A stretch of DNA of 64,000 nt from Chryseobacterium shigense. GTDB lineage: Bacteria > Bacteroidota > Bacteroidia > Flavobacteriales > Weeksellaceae. The position numbers and the translations under genes are program-made. Under the pieces are notes generated by a model, which was given only the letters and a program-made list of their open reading frames with translations, made no database searches and had not been told where the DNA came from. Location: contig NZ_FTNY01000004.1 in the NCBI RefSeq assembly GCF_900156575.1, positions 434,001 to 498,000 of the forward strand, read 5' to 3'. Positions 18,502 through 26,466 of this stretch are shown here, one piece after another. How positions within the stretch are numbered: the first letter of the stretch is position 1; every line of letters starts with the position of its first letter.

Positions 18502-20394
18502 ATGACTAAAGGAAATATTAATGTATCTGTGGAAAACATTTTCCCTCTCATCAAAAAATTTCTTTACAGTGATCACGAAATATTCCTGAGAGAACTTATC
18601 TCAAATGCCACGGATGCTACTTTAAAATTAAAGCATTTAACAAGTATCGGAGAAGCTAAAGTGGAATACGGAAATCCGAAGCTTGAAGTAAAAATCGACA
18701 AAGAACAAAAAACACTTCGCATCATCGATCAGGGAATCGGGATGACGGCTGAAGAGGTTGAAAAATACATCAACCAGGTTGCTTTTTCGGGCGCTGAAGA
18801 ATTCCTTGAGAAATATAAGGATTCTGCAAAAGACTCCGGAATTATCGGTCATTTTGGTCTTGGATTCTATTCTGCATTTATGGTGGCTGAAAAAGTGGAA
18901 ATCATCACGAAATCTTACAAAGATGAACCAGCTGTACGATGGATCTGTGACGGAAGTCCGGAATTCACTCTTGAGGAAACCACTGACAAAACAGACAGAG
19001 GAACGGAGATTGTTCTTCATATTGCAGAAGATTCAACCGAATTTTTAGAAGAAGCAAAAATTCGTGAACTGCTTTCAAAATACAATAAATTCATGCCAGT
19101 TCCGATTAAATTCGGGACCAAAACTCATACGCTTCCATTACCGGAAGATGCTCCGGAAGACGCTGTTGCAGAAACGGAAGAAGTGGATAATATCATCAAT
19201 AACCCAACACCAGCATGGACGATCGCCCCAAGCGAACTGACGAGTGAGGATTATATGAAGTTCTACCACGAGCTTTATCCAATGCAGTTTGAAGAGCCAT
19301 TGTTTAATATTCACCTGAATGTTGACTATCCGTTCAATCTTACGGGCGTTTTATTCTTCCCGAAACTGAGCAACAATTTAAATATTGATAAGGATAAAAT
19401 CCAGCTGTACCAAAATCAGGTATTCGTAACGGATGAAGTAAAAGGAATCGTTCCCGATTTCCTTATGCTTCTGAGAGGAGTCATTGATTCTCCGGATATC
19501 CCGTTGAACGTTTCCCGTTCTTATCTTCAGGCGGACGGTGCTGTAAAGAAAATATCTTCTTACATCACTAAAAAAGTGGCCGACAAAATGTCTTCTCTGA
19601 TCAACGAAAACCGTGAAGATTATGAGAAAAAATGGAATGACATCAAAATCGTTATTGAATACGGAATTATCACCGAAGAGAAATTTGCTGAAAAGGCAGA
19701 TAAATTCACGTTATATCCTACTACAGATGGAAAATACTTCCTATGGAATGAGCTGATCGAAAAGATTCAGCCTTCGCACACGGATAAGGATGGTAACACT
19801 GTTATTCTTTATGCAACCAATGCAGATGAACAGCACAGCTATATTCAGGCGGCTAACGATAAAGGGTATGACGTTCTGTTATTAGACTCGCCTGTCATTT
19901 CTCACGTGATCCAGAAACTGGAAACATCAAAGGAGAAAATCTCATTTGCAAGAGTGGATGCAGATCATATTAATAACCTGATCAAAAAAGATGAGCCTGT
20001 CATTTCTAAATTAACTGAAACTGAAAAAGAATCTTTAAAGAAGAACGTGGAAGAGGCTGTAAAAGATGCCAAATTCACTGTACAGCTTGAAGATCTTGAC
20101 AGCAATGACGCTCCGTTTACGATCACGCAGCCTGAATTCATGAGAAGAATGAAGGAGATGCAAGCTACCGGCGGCGGTGGTATGTTTGGAATGGGTGGCT
20201 TCCCGGAAATGTATAATCTGGTAGTGAATTCAAACAGTGAACTTTCAAACCAGATCTTAAAGACTGAAAGTCCTGAAGAAAAGGAAACTTTAATCAAGTA
20301 TGCTCTGGATCTTGCGAAGCTTTCACAGAATCTGCTTAAAGGAAAAGACCTGACAGATTTTATTCAGAGAAGCTATAAACAACTGGAGAAATAA
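18502..20394 (+). CDS. htpG: Molecular chaperone HtpG (Hsp90)
   Basis: 630 residues, standard bacterial Hsp90 length. N-terminal GHKL ATPase: KKFLYSDHEIFLRELISNAT, IIDQGIGMT, and GIIGHFGLGFYSAFM (nucleotide lid). The C-terminal section contains a Gly/Met-rich stretch (GGGGMFGMGGFPEM) near 555-570. ATP-dependent folding of stress-damaged proteins in the cytoplasm. Single-gene unit closed by a terminator at 20415. Confidence 0.98.
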   Translation: MTKGNINVSVENIFPLIKKFLYSDHEIFLRELISNATDATLKLKHLTSIGEAKVEYGNPKLEVKIDKEQKTLRIIDQGIGMTAEEVEKYINQVAFSGAEEFLEKYKDSAKDSGIIGHFGLGFYSAFMVAEKVEIITKSYKDEPAVRWICDGSPEFTLEETTDKTDRGTEIVLHIAEDSTEFLEEAKIRELLSKYNKFMPVPIKFGTKTHTLPLPEDAPEDAVAETEEVDNIINNPTPAWTIAPSELTSEDYMKFYHELYPMQFEEPLFNIHLNVDYPFNLTGVLFFPKLSNNLNIDKDKIQLYQNQVFVTDEVKGIVPDFLMLLRGVIDSPDIPLNVSRSYLQADGAVKKISSYITKKVADKMSSLINENREDYEKKWNDIKIVIEYGIITEEKFAEKADKFTLYPTTDGKYFLWNELIEKIQPSHTDKDGNTVILYATNADEQHSYIQAANDKGYDVLLLDSPVISHVIQKLETSKEKISFARVDADHINNLIKKDEPVISKLTETEKESLKKNVEEAVKDAKFTVQLEDLDSNDAPFTITQPEFMRRMKEMQATGGGGMFGMGGFPEMYNLVVNSNSELSNQILKTESPEEKETLIKYALDLAKLSQNLLKGKDLTDFIQRSYKQLEK

Positions 20395-20414
20395 TCAATA
20401 CTCTAAAAAATAAT

Positions 20415-20443
20415 AAGACTGTTCTCATATTGGGAGCAGTCTT
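20415..20443 (+). terminator. Terminator after htpG
   Basis: 12-bp stem with two wobbles (20415-20426 with 20432-20443), 5-base loop, followed by a T run. Confidence 0.85.
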
Positions 20444-20449
20444 TTTTTA

Positions 20450-20877
20450 TGCTTTAAATTTGAATCAAACCGAATGCGAAGTTAGGGAAACGAAAAGACG
20501 CAAAATTTTTTTTTATATCATACTGTTTTAAGGCGCAAAGATTTTATCTCCGATAAAATTGTACACCGATAATATTACGAGAAATGAAATAATTTTATAA
20601 TCAATCCAGATTCTTTGCAAATCATATAAATCAAAAAACTAAACGCTCACTTTCCTCTTGCTGAAAATCTTTGATTTTCTTGCGTTTTAAAAAATGATAC
20701 ATTTTAAAAACCTTACGCCTTTGCGTGTAAAATATAAAAACAAAAGCGTAAATAATAAAGACATTGATGCAATACCTTTGATATTCTAAACTTTTTCTTC
20801 ACTTTTCCTTAAATCTCAACCTCCTACTCTACATTTTTTCCATTTTCTATTGTGCACATTATCCTTTTTTTCCATTT
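20450..20877. other. Intergenic region with CGCAAAG-type repeat words
   Basis: About 430 bases with no gene. It contains several copies of a degenerate word and its complement: GACGCAAAA, GGCGCAAAG, GCCTTTGCG, TTCTTTGCA, and paired TTTATCTCCGATAAA. This has the look of a worn dispersed palindromic repeat, related to the tips of the perfect hairpin at 7020. Confidence 0.45.
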
Positions 20878-20886
20878 TTGTATAAA

Positions 20887-21276
20887 ATGTCGGATATGCA
20901 AAAAGAAAAATTACGCGTCGTCAGAAAACAAAAAGGCTATACTCAGCAGCAGATCGCTGATATTATCGCGACTGATGTATCCAACTACAGCAGAAAGGAA
21001 AGCGGTGATGTAAGAATCGTTAAAGATGAATGGGACAAAATTGCCCGTTTTTTGGATGTTTCTGTAGAGGAAATTTATGAGGAAGAGGAATCCAAGGTCG
21101 TTATTAACAATGATCATCCCATATTTAATGGAGCTGCTTCAGGAGGAAATATCAATCAGCAGTTTAATAACATCCCAGGATCGATTATTGAGAATCTTCA
21201 GGGCTATATTGCTTTACTGAAAGAGGAAAATGCAAGATTAAAAGAAGAACTGAAAACTCCGAAAGGAAGAAGATAG
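20887..21276 (+). CDS. XRE-family helix-turn-helix regulator
   Basis: 129 residues from ATG 20887 (an in-frame TTG lies three codons upstream). HTH at about 8-60: LRVVRKQKGYTQQQIADIIA, then NYSRKESGD. C-terminal half: an acidic linker, a Gly/Asn-rich stretch and a coiled coil (ALLKEENARLKEELK), suggesting dimerisation. Own terminator downstream; no cognate toxin or phage gene next to it. Confidence 0.85.
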   Translation: MSDMQKEKLRVVRKQKGYTQQQIADIIATDVSNYSRKESGDVRIVKDEWDKIARFLDVSVEEIYEEEESKVVINNDHPIFNGAASGGNINQQFNNIPGSIIENLQGYIALLKEENARLKEELKTPKGRR

Positions 21277-21320
21277 AAAATAAGGTTACCGTTTTAAAAT
21301 AACGAATATATTTCATTAAA

Positions 21321-21350
21321 TGTCCTGAATACTGTTGAGTATTCAGGACA
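21321..21350 (+). terminator. Terminator after the XRE regulator
   Basis: 13-bp perfect stem with GTTG loop and a run of seven T. Confidence 0.92.
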
Positions 21351-21495
21351 TTTTTTTATGATGGTCATTGGCTATGTCTATTTTTAACTACCCCGTCTTT
21401 TTGCAGGCAAAAATCCACCCCTTCAAAGAAGGGGAATGTGATGGGAAATCTAACATCTATCGGTGCAGTAAGGAATGACCGTTTTTTCTTAGGGA

Positions 21496-21520
21496 GTTCC
21501 AGCGGCTTTGCCGCTGGAAC
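21496..21520. terminator. GC-rich hairpin, likely terminator
   Basis: 11-bp perfect stem (GTTCCAGCGGC with its complement), loop TTT, followed by CTCTTTTTT. The leftward gene ending at 21541 could use it from the other side. Confidence 0.7.
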
Positions 21521-21540
21521 CTCTTTTTTATTATAATGGA

Positions 21541-21810
21541 TCAATGGCTTTCAAAATTTGTCCTTACTATTGACCAATCCTTCCAGGTGATCTCCTTTTG
21601 ACTGGATAAAGACTTTAGTGCCTGAAGTATAGTATTGTCAAAAACCAACTTTCCCTGATCGGAAGGCCCTGTTTTATCTTTTCTTTCATGAATGCATCTG
21701 GACTTTTGAAAATAAAGCGATAAAAAGGAATAGGGATGAGAAATGGGTTTCATTGGTTTTCGTTTTATTGATGAACCAAAATATCCTGATCTTAACGCTA
21801 AAATCTTCAA
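21541..21810 (-). CDS. Hypothetical protein, possibly 89 aa
   Basis: Open frame of 89 residues beginning at TTG 21810, two bases beyond the stop of the alkyltransferase-like gene; ATG alternatives start at 21756. No domain recognised. It is basic and includes SRCIHERKDK and a C-terminal KDWSIVRTNFESH. The close downstream position argues for a real gene; the non-ATG start and lack of any family argue against. Could be a degraded or lineage-specific gene. Confidence 0.35.
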   Translation of the reverse strand: MKILALRSGYFGSSIKRKPMKPISHPYSFLSLYFQKSRCIHERKDKTGPSDQGKLVFDNTILQALKSLSSQKEITWKDWSIVRTNFESH

Positions 21811-21812
21811 TT

Positions 21813-22109
21813 CTAAATCTCATCAAGCGGATTCCAAAAGAGTTTTTTAAAATCTTTGATTCTTAAATTTTCGACGGTAATACCTTCTGCTTCGAGTCTT
21901 TTTTGAAATTCAGGAACAGACAATACTCCGGAACTTGATATCACACGATGTGCCGGAACATCTTCGGGACATCCTCCCATCGCTTTTCCTACGTGACGGG
22001 AATGGTTGGGATATCCTACCGCTTTTGCGATAGCTCCGTAAGAGGAAACTCTTCCTTTGGGAATCAGTCGGGTAATCTCGTAAATCTGTTGTTTGAAAAT
22101 TTCGTCCAT
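21813..22109 (-). CDS. Alkyltransferase-like (MGMT family) protein without active cysteine
   Basis: 98 residues from ATG 22109. MGMT fold signature: IPKGRVSSYGAIAKAVGYPN (helix-turn-helix with Arg finger), then HVGKAMGGCPEDVPAHRV. The catalytic PCHR of O6-alkylguanine methyltransferases is replaced by PAHR (Ala53), so it cannot take up an alkyl group. Such alkyltransferase-like proteins bind O6-alkylguanine and hand lesions to nucleotide excision repair. The role here is inferred from the family. Confidence 0.85.
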   Translation of the reverse strand: MDEIFKQQIYEITRLIPKGRVSSYGAIAKAVGYPNHSRHVGKAMGGCPEDVPAHRVISSSGVLSVPEFQKRLEAEGITVENLRIKDFKKLFWNPLDEI

Positions 22110-22224
22110 AGTCAATCAGGGGTTGTTTAGCGGTGAAAATAAGGGGCTCAGTGAATTTTAACCGTTTTTGCATCATTTTTGAATGGTTAATAGTTCAATG
22201 AGGTTTGATTTTAAATATAAAGGT

Positions 22225-22371
22225 ATGAAAAAATCATTTTTCCAACTGCTGAATGCAGTGAATAAAAAGATGCTCCCCAAGTTGAGCAACAAGGATCCGA
22301 ACAGTCTCAGTAAAATGGAGAAGGGAATTCTAGCCTACCGTTATTTTGTGCTGGTCAATTCTCTGGACTGA
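22225..22371 (+). CDS. Small conserved flavobacterial protein (48 aa)
   Basis: MKKSFFQLLNAVNKKMLPKL begins a 48-residue, strongly basic protein ending in YRYFVLVNSLD. Short proteins of this style recur in Flavobacteriia, sometimes labelled SsrA-binding-like without evidence. The start at 22225 is chosen because the in-frame upstream codons (22183) add only a non-conserved tail. Function not known. Confidence 0.65.
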   Translation: MKKSFFQLLNAVNKKMLPKLSNKDPNSLSKMEKGILAYRYFVLVNSLD

Positions 22372-22577
22372 ACCTCGCGTGAGGGATATGGAGGGCGCGA
22401 GCGAAGCGAGCGGTACCGCGTACCGGAACGAAGTGGAGCCCGAAAGAGCCCGACCCGAGGATTGGGATTGCGGTAGTGAGGGGCACGCCATTTTTTTGTA
22501 TAATGTATAATGTATAATGTATGGTGTATTAATGAGATTGCTTCGCTTCGCTCGCAATGACGAGGACAACAATAAAA
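22372..22577. repeat. GC-rich intergenic repeat and 7-nt tandem repeat
   Basis: The stretch from about 22380 to 22492 is unusually GC-rich and rich in short inverted pairs (GGTAC-CGC-GTACC, GCGAGCGAAGCGAGC). It ends in GGGGCACGCC, a hallmark of a dispersed flavobacterial intergenic repeat. It is followed by TATAATG repeated about four times (22500-22525) and a small hairpin (GATTGCTTCGC...GCAATGACG). No coding sense is visible. Confidence 0.55.
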
Positions 22578-22605
22578 AAACGCTTCAAAGTGAATTGAAG
22601 CGTTT
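22578..22605 (-). terminator. Terminator of the deoxyhypusine synthase-like gene
   Basis: 11-bp stem (22578-22588 with 22595-22605). On the minus strand it is followed by seven T, just after the stop at 22628. Confidence 0.85.
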
Positions 22606-22627
22606 GTATTTTGATAAGAAGTGATTC

Positions 22628-23602
22628 TTAAGAATTTTCTAAGATGTAAGAGAACATCAGTGGTGCACAGATGGTTGCATCACTTTCAACGATAAATTTC
22701 GGTGTAGTGATATCCAGTTTACCCCATGTGATTTTTTCATTGGGAACCGCTCCTGAGTACGAACCGTAAGATGTTGTAGAATCTGAGATCTGACAGAAAT
22801 AAGACCAGAAAGGAACGTCATGCATTTCCATATCCTGATACAACATTGGCACTACACAGATTGGGAAATCTCCTGCGATACCTCCTCCGATCTGGAAGAA
22901 ACCAACTCCTTTTCCAGCTGAATTATGAGTATACCAGTCTGCCAGGTACATCATATATTCAATTCCTGATTTCATAGTAGTTGCGGTAAGCTCACCTTTG
23001 ATACAGTAAGAAGCGAAAATGTTACCCATCGTAGAATCTTCCCATCCCGGAACCACGATTGGAAGGTTTTTCTCTGCCGCAGCGATCATCCATGAGTTTT
23101 CTCTTGGAATTTCGTAGTACTGCTCAAGAACTCCTGAAAGGATCATTTTGTACATGAATTCATGCGGGAAATAGCGCTCACCTTTAGCTTCAGCATCTTT
23201 CCAGATCTCCACGATATGCTTCTGAAGTCTTCTGAAAGCTTCTTCTTCAGGAATACAGGTATCGGTAACTCTGTTCAGTCCTCTTTCCAATAAAGCCCAC
23301 TCATCCTGTGCCGTTAAATCTCTGTAATGAGGAACTCTTTCGTAGTGAGAGTGTGCCACAAGATTCATTAGATCTTCTTCAAGGTTAGCGCCTGTACAAG
23401 AGATAAAATCAACTTTTCCCTGACGGATCATTTCTGCAAGAATTTTCCCTAATTCAGCAGTAGACATCGCACCTGCCAAAGTGATCATCATTTTTCCGCC
23501 ATCTTTAAGATGTGCAACATACCCTTTAGATGCATCTACCAATGCAGCCGCATTGAAGTGCAGATAATATTTCTCTATAAATTCAGAAATCGGTTTGCTC
23601 AT
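22628..23602 (-). CDS. Deoxyhypusine synthase family protein
   Basis: 324 residues from ATG 23602 (the frame continues to 23659, but MSKPISEFIEKYY is the more plausible start). Core motifs of the DHS fold: SCTGANLEEDLMNL, MIAAAEKNLPIVVPGWEDSTMGN and SGAVPNEKITWGKLD. The Lys in WGKLD (about 295) lines up with the Lys that forms the covalent aminobutyl intermediate in eukaryotic enzymes. Bacteria lack eIF5A, so the true acceptor is unknown; spermidine-linked chemistry such as homospermidine formation has been suggested for related proteins. Confidence 0.88.
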   Translation of the reverse strand: MSKPISEFIEKYYLHFNAAALVDASKGYVAHLKDGGKMMITLAGAMSTAELGKILAEMIRQGKVDFISCTGANLEEDLMNLVAHSHYERVPHYRDLTAQDEWALLERGLNRVTDTCIPEEEAFRRLQKHIVEIWKDAEAKGERYFPHEFMYKMILSGVLEQYYEIPRENSWMIAAAEKNLPIVVPGWEDSTMGNIFASYCIKGELTATTMKSGIEYMMYLADWYTHNSAGKGVGFFQIGGGIAGDFPICVVPMLYQDMEMHDVPFWSYFCQISDSTTSYGSYSGAVPNEKITWGKLDITTPKFIVESDATICAPLMFSYILENS

Positions 23603-23730
23603 TTTTTTAATTTTTGCAAAGATAAAACTTAAAAACGGAATGCGACATGGGTCCTTCAAGAAACTCTTCCGTGAACATCCTTTTTTAACAAATGATAAAA
23701 AATAGCTTCCTTGTTCCTGATGTATAAAAA

Positions 23731-23756
23731 AAAGTACGGCCTCAGGGCCGTACTTT
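23731..23756 (-). terminator. Terminator of the GreA-like gene
   Basis: 11-bp perfect stem with a 4-base loop; on the minus strand it is followed by eight T. Confidence 0.88.
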
Positions 23757-23784
23757 CATCTAACAAATATAGATTAAACGGGAA

Positions 23785-24165
23785 CTACCCGTGACAAGAT
23801 TCTACTTTTAAGATCTCGATCTTCCTTTCACCATCCCGGAAAGGCCAGTCGATGATATCTCCCACTCTGTACCCGACAGTTGCCAAAGCAATATCTGACA
23901 AGATGGAATATTTGTTTTTTGCGGGTTTAGCTTTTACGGAGGCAACGAAAACATATTCGTGCTCGAAATTCCGGGTATGGTCTTTGATCGTTACCTTTCT
24001 GTCAACAGTGACTACGTCATCTGGAAGATCTCTTCTCAAAACCTGTTTGGCTTTCCTTAGTTCTTCAATAAGCCTTTTCTCTTCCGGCATGCTTACCTTT
24101 TTTCTTCTGAGTGTATCTTTTATCGCATCATAAATTCCGGTGGTTACAGTAATATGGTTGGACAT
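23785..24165 (-). CDS. GreA/GreB-type elongation factor family protein
   Basis: 126 residues from ATG 24165; upstream in-frame codons encode no recognisable sequence. The C-terminal half (VDRKVTIKDHTRNFEHEYVF, then VGYRVGDIIDWPFRDGERKI) matches the C-terminal FKBP-like domain of GreA, as in the nucleoside diphosphate kinase regulator Rnk group. The N-terminal coiled-coil tip needed for Gre cleavage activity is too short here, so it is unlikely to be a full Gre factor; it probably binds RNA polymerase. Exact role unclear. Confidence 0.75.
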   Translation of the reverse strand: MSNHITVTTGIYDAIKDTLRRKKVSMPEEKRLIEELRKAKQVLRRDLPDDVVTVDRKVTIKDHTRNFEHEYVFVASVKAKPAKNKYSILSDIALATVGYRVGDIIDWPFRDGERKIEILKVESCHG

Positions 24166-24560
24166 TTTTAATTCTTTTAAGTGAGTAGATGCAGCTATTC
24201 CAGTGATCCAATGCAGGATGGCACTTATATTCAGTTTTTCTCCTGTAGAAAACTGCAACAATAAATACGTGAATAAATTGGAATACTTTCCCTGTCGTGG
24301 ATCCTGACAGGGCTTAATTGATAAAGTCCTTGGAACTCTTCAGAAAAGAATCTGTATGTAAGTATAACAGCGACAACAAAAGGCCATTAGCGTGGCTTTC
24401 TGCAGATAAAGGAATAATTGCTGTCATAAATTAAGGTTTGTAAATAATACCCCTAAGATAATCAAAAATCCCGACATACAAAAGGAAAACCTATCCTAAA
24501 CTGCCTCACTCAAATCTCCTGATCTGCAACCCGAACCTAGAATCTAAAAAAAACGAAGCT
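24166..24560. other. Gene-poor region
   Basis: 395 bases between arfB and the GreA-like gene. A 37-codon ATG frame on the minus strand (24314-24427) is possible but has no supporting signal. A short 7-bp stem (CCCTGTC/GACAGGG, about 24291-24313) is present. No clear promoter was found. Confidence 0.4.
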
Positions 24561-24953
24561 CTAAAACTTAAACTTCCTGTTATCTTTCTTCTCGGAAATT
24601 TTCTTTTTGGTATCGAGTCTTTTCTGCTTCTGCCCTTTTGAAGGTTTGGTGGCCAATCTTTTTTTAGGAACGATTAAGGCTTTGTTAACCAGATCAATAA
24701 TTTTCTCAATCGCCTTATTTTTATTCATCAGCTGGCTTCTGCTTTCAGAAACAGTCAGGAACATATAGCCCTCAGCATTGATTCTGTTTTTTAGCTTGCC
24801 CCTGATAAGTTCTTTTTGATACTCATTAAAAAAATCGGATTCATCAACCAGCCAAAGAACGGTTACCGAAGTTTCCACTTTATTGACATTCTGACCGCCT
24901 GCCCCACTGCTGCGGGAAGTTTTAAAGCTCAGTTCTTTTGAGAAATCTTTCAT
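24561..24953 (-). CDS. arfB: Ribosome-rescue peptidyl-tRNA hydrolase ArfB
   Basis: 130 residues. The GGQ motif in RSSGAGGQNVNKVETSV is the catalytic loop shared with release factors. The basic tail (KKRLATKPSKGQKQKR and so on) is the part that enters the mRNA tunnel of stalled ribosomes. Releases peptides from ribosomes stalled on truncated mRNAs. The next gene on this strand, menE, ends about 100 bases upstream. Confidence 0.95.
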   Translation of the reverse strand: MKDFSKELSFKTSRSSGAGGQNVNKVETSVTVLWLVDESDFFNEYQKELIRGKLKNRINAEGYMFLTVSESRSQLMNKNKAIEKIIDLVNKALIVPKKRLATKPSKGQKQKRLDTKKKISEKKDNRKFKF

Positions 24954-25053
24954 AGGATGGAGATGGGTTAAAGATAATGGATTAATAGATAATAGACGAA
25001 GAGATGATAGACTAAGAGATGAGAGATGAAGAGATGAGAGGCGGGGAGATATT
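24954..25053. repeat. Purine-rich imperfect tandem repeat
   Basis: About 90 bases made of degenerate GATGAGAGA/AGACGAAGAGATGA units between arfB and menE. No coding or structural role is evident; probably a simple-sequence expansion. Confidence 0.6.
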
Positions 25054-26085
25054 TTAGCTTTGGGTTATTATTTTATGGAGTTCTATTCTGTTGACTTTTC
25101 CGTTTGGGGTTCTGGGAATTTTTTCGGTAAAAATAACTTCTTTGGGTTTGTGAAAACTTTTTTCGAAGGGTATTTTTAAAACTTTTTCAGAAAGATCTGC
25201 AGATTCTTCTCCTTCGATGATCAAAATAAGTTTCTGTCCCAAACGATCATCTTCAATTCCTAAAAATACAGCTTCATTCGGAATTTCTTTTTTGACTAAC
25301 GCTTCCAGTGTTTCGGGGAAAATTTTCGCTCCACCGGAATTGATGACATTATCGATACGTCCCAGAAATTTAAACTGTTTTCCATTCTTAATTTCAACTA
25401 AATCATTCGTTTTAAGCACCTCAGCATTCACATTGGGTGCCCATATTTCCAGACATCCTCTTTCATCTGTGGTGATAGATACGTTTTCGAAAGCAGTGAA
25501 ATACTCTTCCGGTTTGGGAATGATTTGTTTTAAAGCAATATGCGAAAGGGTCTCAGACATTCCATAGGTTTCAAAAATGCGGTTTGAAGTACGGGAAAGC
25601 AGCTCTGTATTAAGTATTTTTTCTTTCAGATTTTCAGAAACAGCAGCTCCCCCAATGATTAAATTTTTAATCAGATGCAGTTTGTCCAGCGAGTTCTCCA
25701 CCTGAAGTGGAGTCATAGCACAGAAATCAACTTCCTGGTCTAAATATTCGGTTGGCTTTAGAGAGGGTTCAGTTACGATCAGTTTCAATTTTCTCTGAAT
25801 AGATCGTACCACCATCATTTTTCCGGAAATATAGTCTACCGGAAGGCACAACAATGCTTTGTTTCCCTCTTTTAAACCCAAAAAATCACAGGTCATCACT
25901 GCAGAATTAATCATTTTCTTTTTTTCGATTTCAAAAACTTTCGGTATCCCTGTGGAACCTGAAGTCTGTACTTTTACGGTCTCCCCATTGGAAAACCACT
26001 CCTCTAAAAAATTTTTCAATTTATATTCGAAATCCGTTTGAGAGGATAAATTATTAATATTGAGATTCTTGAAGTCTATGTGCAT
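25054..26085 (-). CDS. menE: AMP-binding acyl-CoA ligase, probable OSB-CoA synthetase
   Basis: 343 residues, a shortened adenylate-forming ligase. The AMP-binding loop QTSGSTGIPK is at about 41-50, ETYGMSETLSHIALK forms the adenylate contact, and PRTPNGKVNR near the end has the catalytic Lys. The short form fits MenE (o-succinylbenzoate-CoA ligase) of Bacteroidota, which makes menaquinone; other short acyl-CoA ligases are possible since no other men gene is in the window. Confidence 0.78.
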   Translation of the reverse strand: MHIDFKNLNINNLSSQTDFEYKLKNFLEEWFSNGETVKVQTSGSTGIPKVFEIEKKKMINSAVMTCDFLGLKEGNKALLCLPVDYISGKMMVVRSIQRKLKLIVTEPSLKPTEYLDQEVDFCAMTPLQVENSLDKLHLIKNLIIGGAAVSENLKEKILNTELLSRTSNRIFETYGMSETLSHIALKQIIPKPEEYFTAFENVSITTDERGCLEIWAPNVNAEVLKTNDLVEIKNGKQFKFLGRIDNVINSGGAKIFPETLEALVKKEIPNEAVFLGIEDDRLGQKLILIIEGEESADLSEKVLKIPFEKSFHKPKEVIFTEKIPRTPNGKVNRIELHKIITQS

Positions 26086-26137
26086 GATGGTATGAAATAA
26101 AAAGGAGTGTAAATGTAAAAAAAACTTTAAAATTTTC

Positions 26138-26167
26138 TTGTATCTAAAGAAAAAAGCTGTAAATTTG
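26138..26167 (+). promoter_or_regulatory. Promoter of tRNA-Gln copy 1
   Basis: TTG at 26138-26140, a 19-base spacer, TAAATTTG at 26160-26167: an exact match to the Bacteroidota housekeeping promoter. Transcription would start a few bases before the tRNA. Confidence 0.85.
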
Positions 26168-26183
26168 CCTCACCAAAATAAAG

Positions 26184-26254
26184 AGACCCATGGTGTAACG
26201 GTAGCACTCTGGTTTTTGGTACCATCAGTTGGGGTTCGAATCCCTGTGGGTCTA
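26184..26254 (+). tRNA. tRNA-Gln (anticodon TTG), copy 1
   Basis: 71 nt. The acceptor stem AGACCCA pairs fully with TGGGTCT. Anticodon stem CTGGT, loop TTTTGGT with TTG at positions 34-36, and a normal TTCGAAT T-loop. The first anticodon-stem pair is a C-T mismatch. After the discriminator A the sequence reads CTT, so CCA is not encoded. Identical to copy 2 at 27665. Confidence 0.97.
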
Positions 26255-26257
26255 CTT

Positions 26258-26291
26258 AAAGCCTTGTTAATCAATAGATTTTCAAGGCTTT
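26258..26291 (+). terminator. Terminator after tRNA-Gln copy 1
   Basis: 9-bp stem AAAGCCTTG/CAAGGCTTT with a 16-base loop and a T run. Confidence 0.75.
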
Positions 26292-26466
26292 TTTTATTTC
26301 TCAATACAAAATCTTGTTAATACCCTAACCTTTATTCTTATTTTAGGTGTAACAACCGCCCATAAGAATATTATTTTAAATAATCATTATAATAAATATT
26401 TTTTTTGTTAAAATTTTATATCAAGAAAAATATTATTGTAAATTTGAGGTAACCAAAATTTACCAT

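Noticed and set aside
22330..22572. 80-codon minus-strand frame across the GC-rich repeat
   Set aside because: Ser/Arg/Leu-rich low-complexity translation of a repeat element; no start context.
24314..24427. 37-codon minus-strand frame
   Set aside because: No promoter, no coupling to a neighbour and no recognisable sequence; kept only as a note in the region entry.
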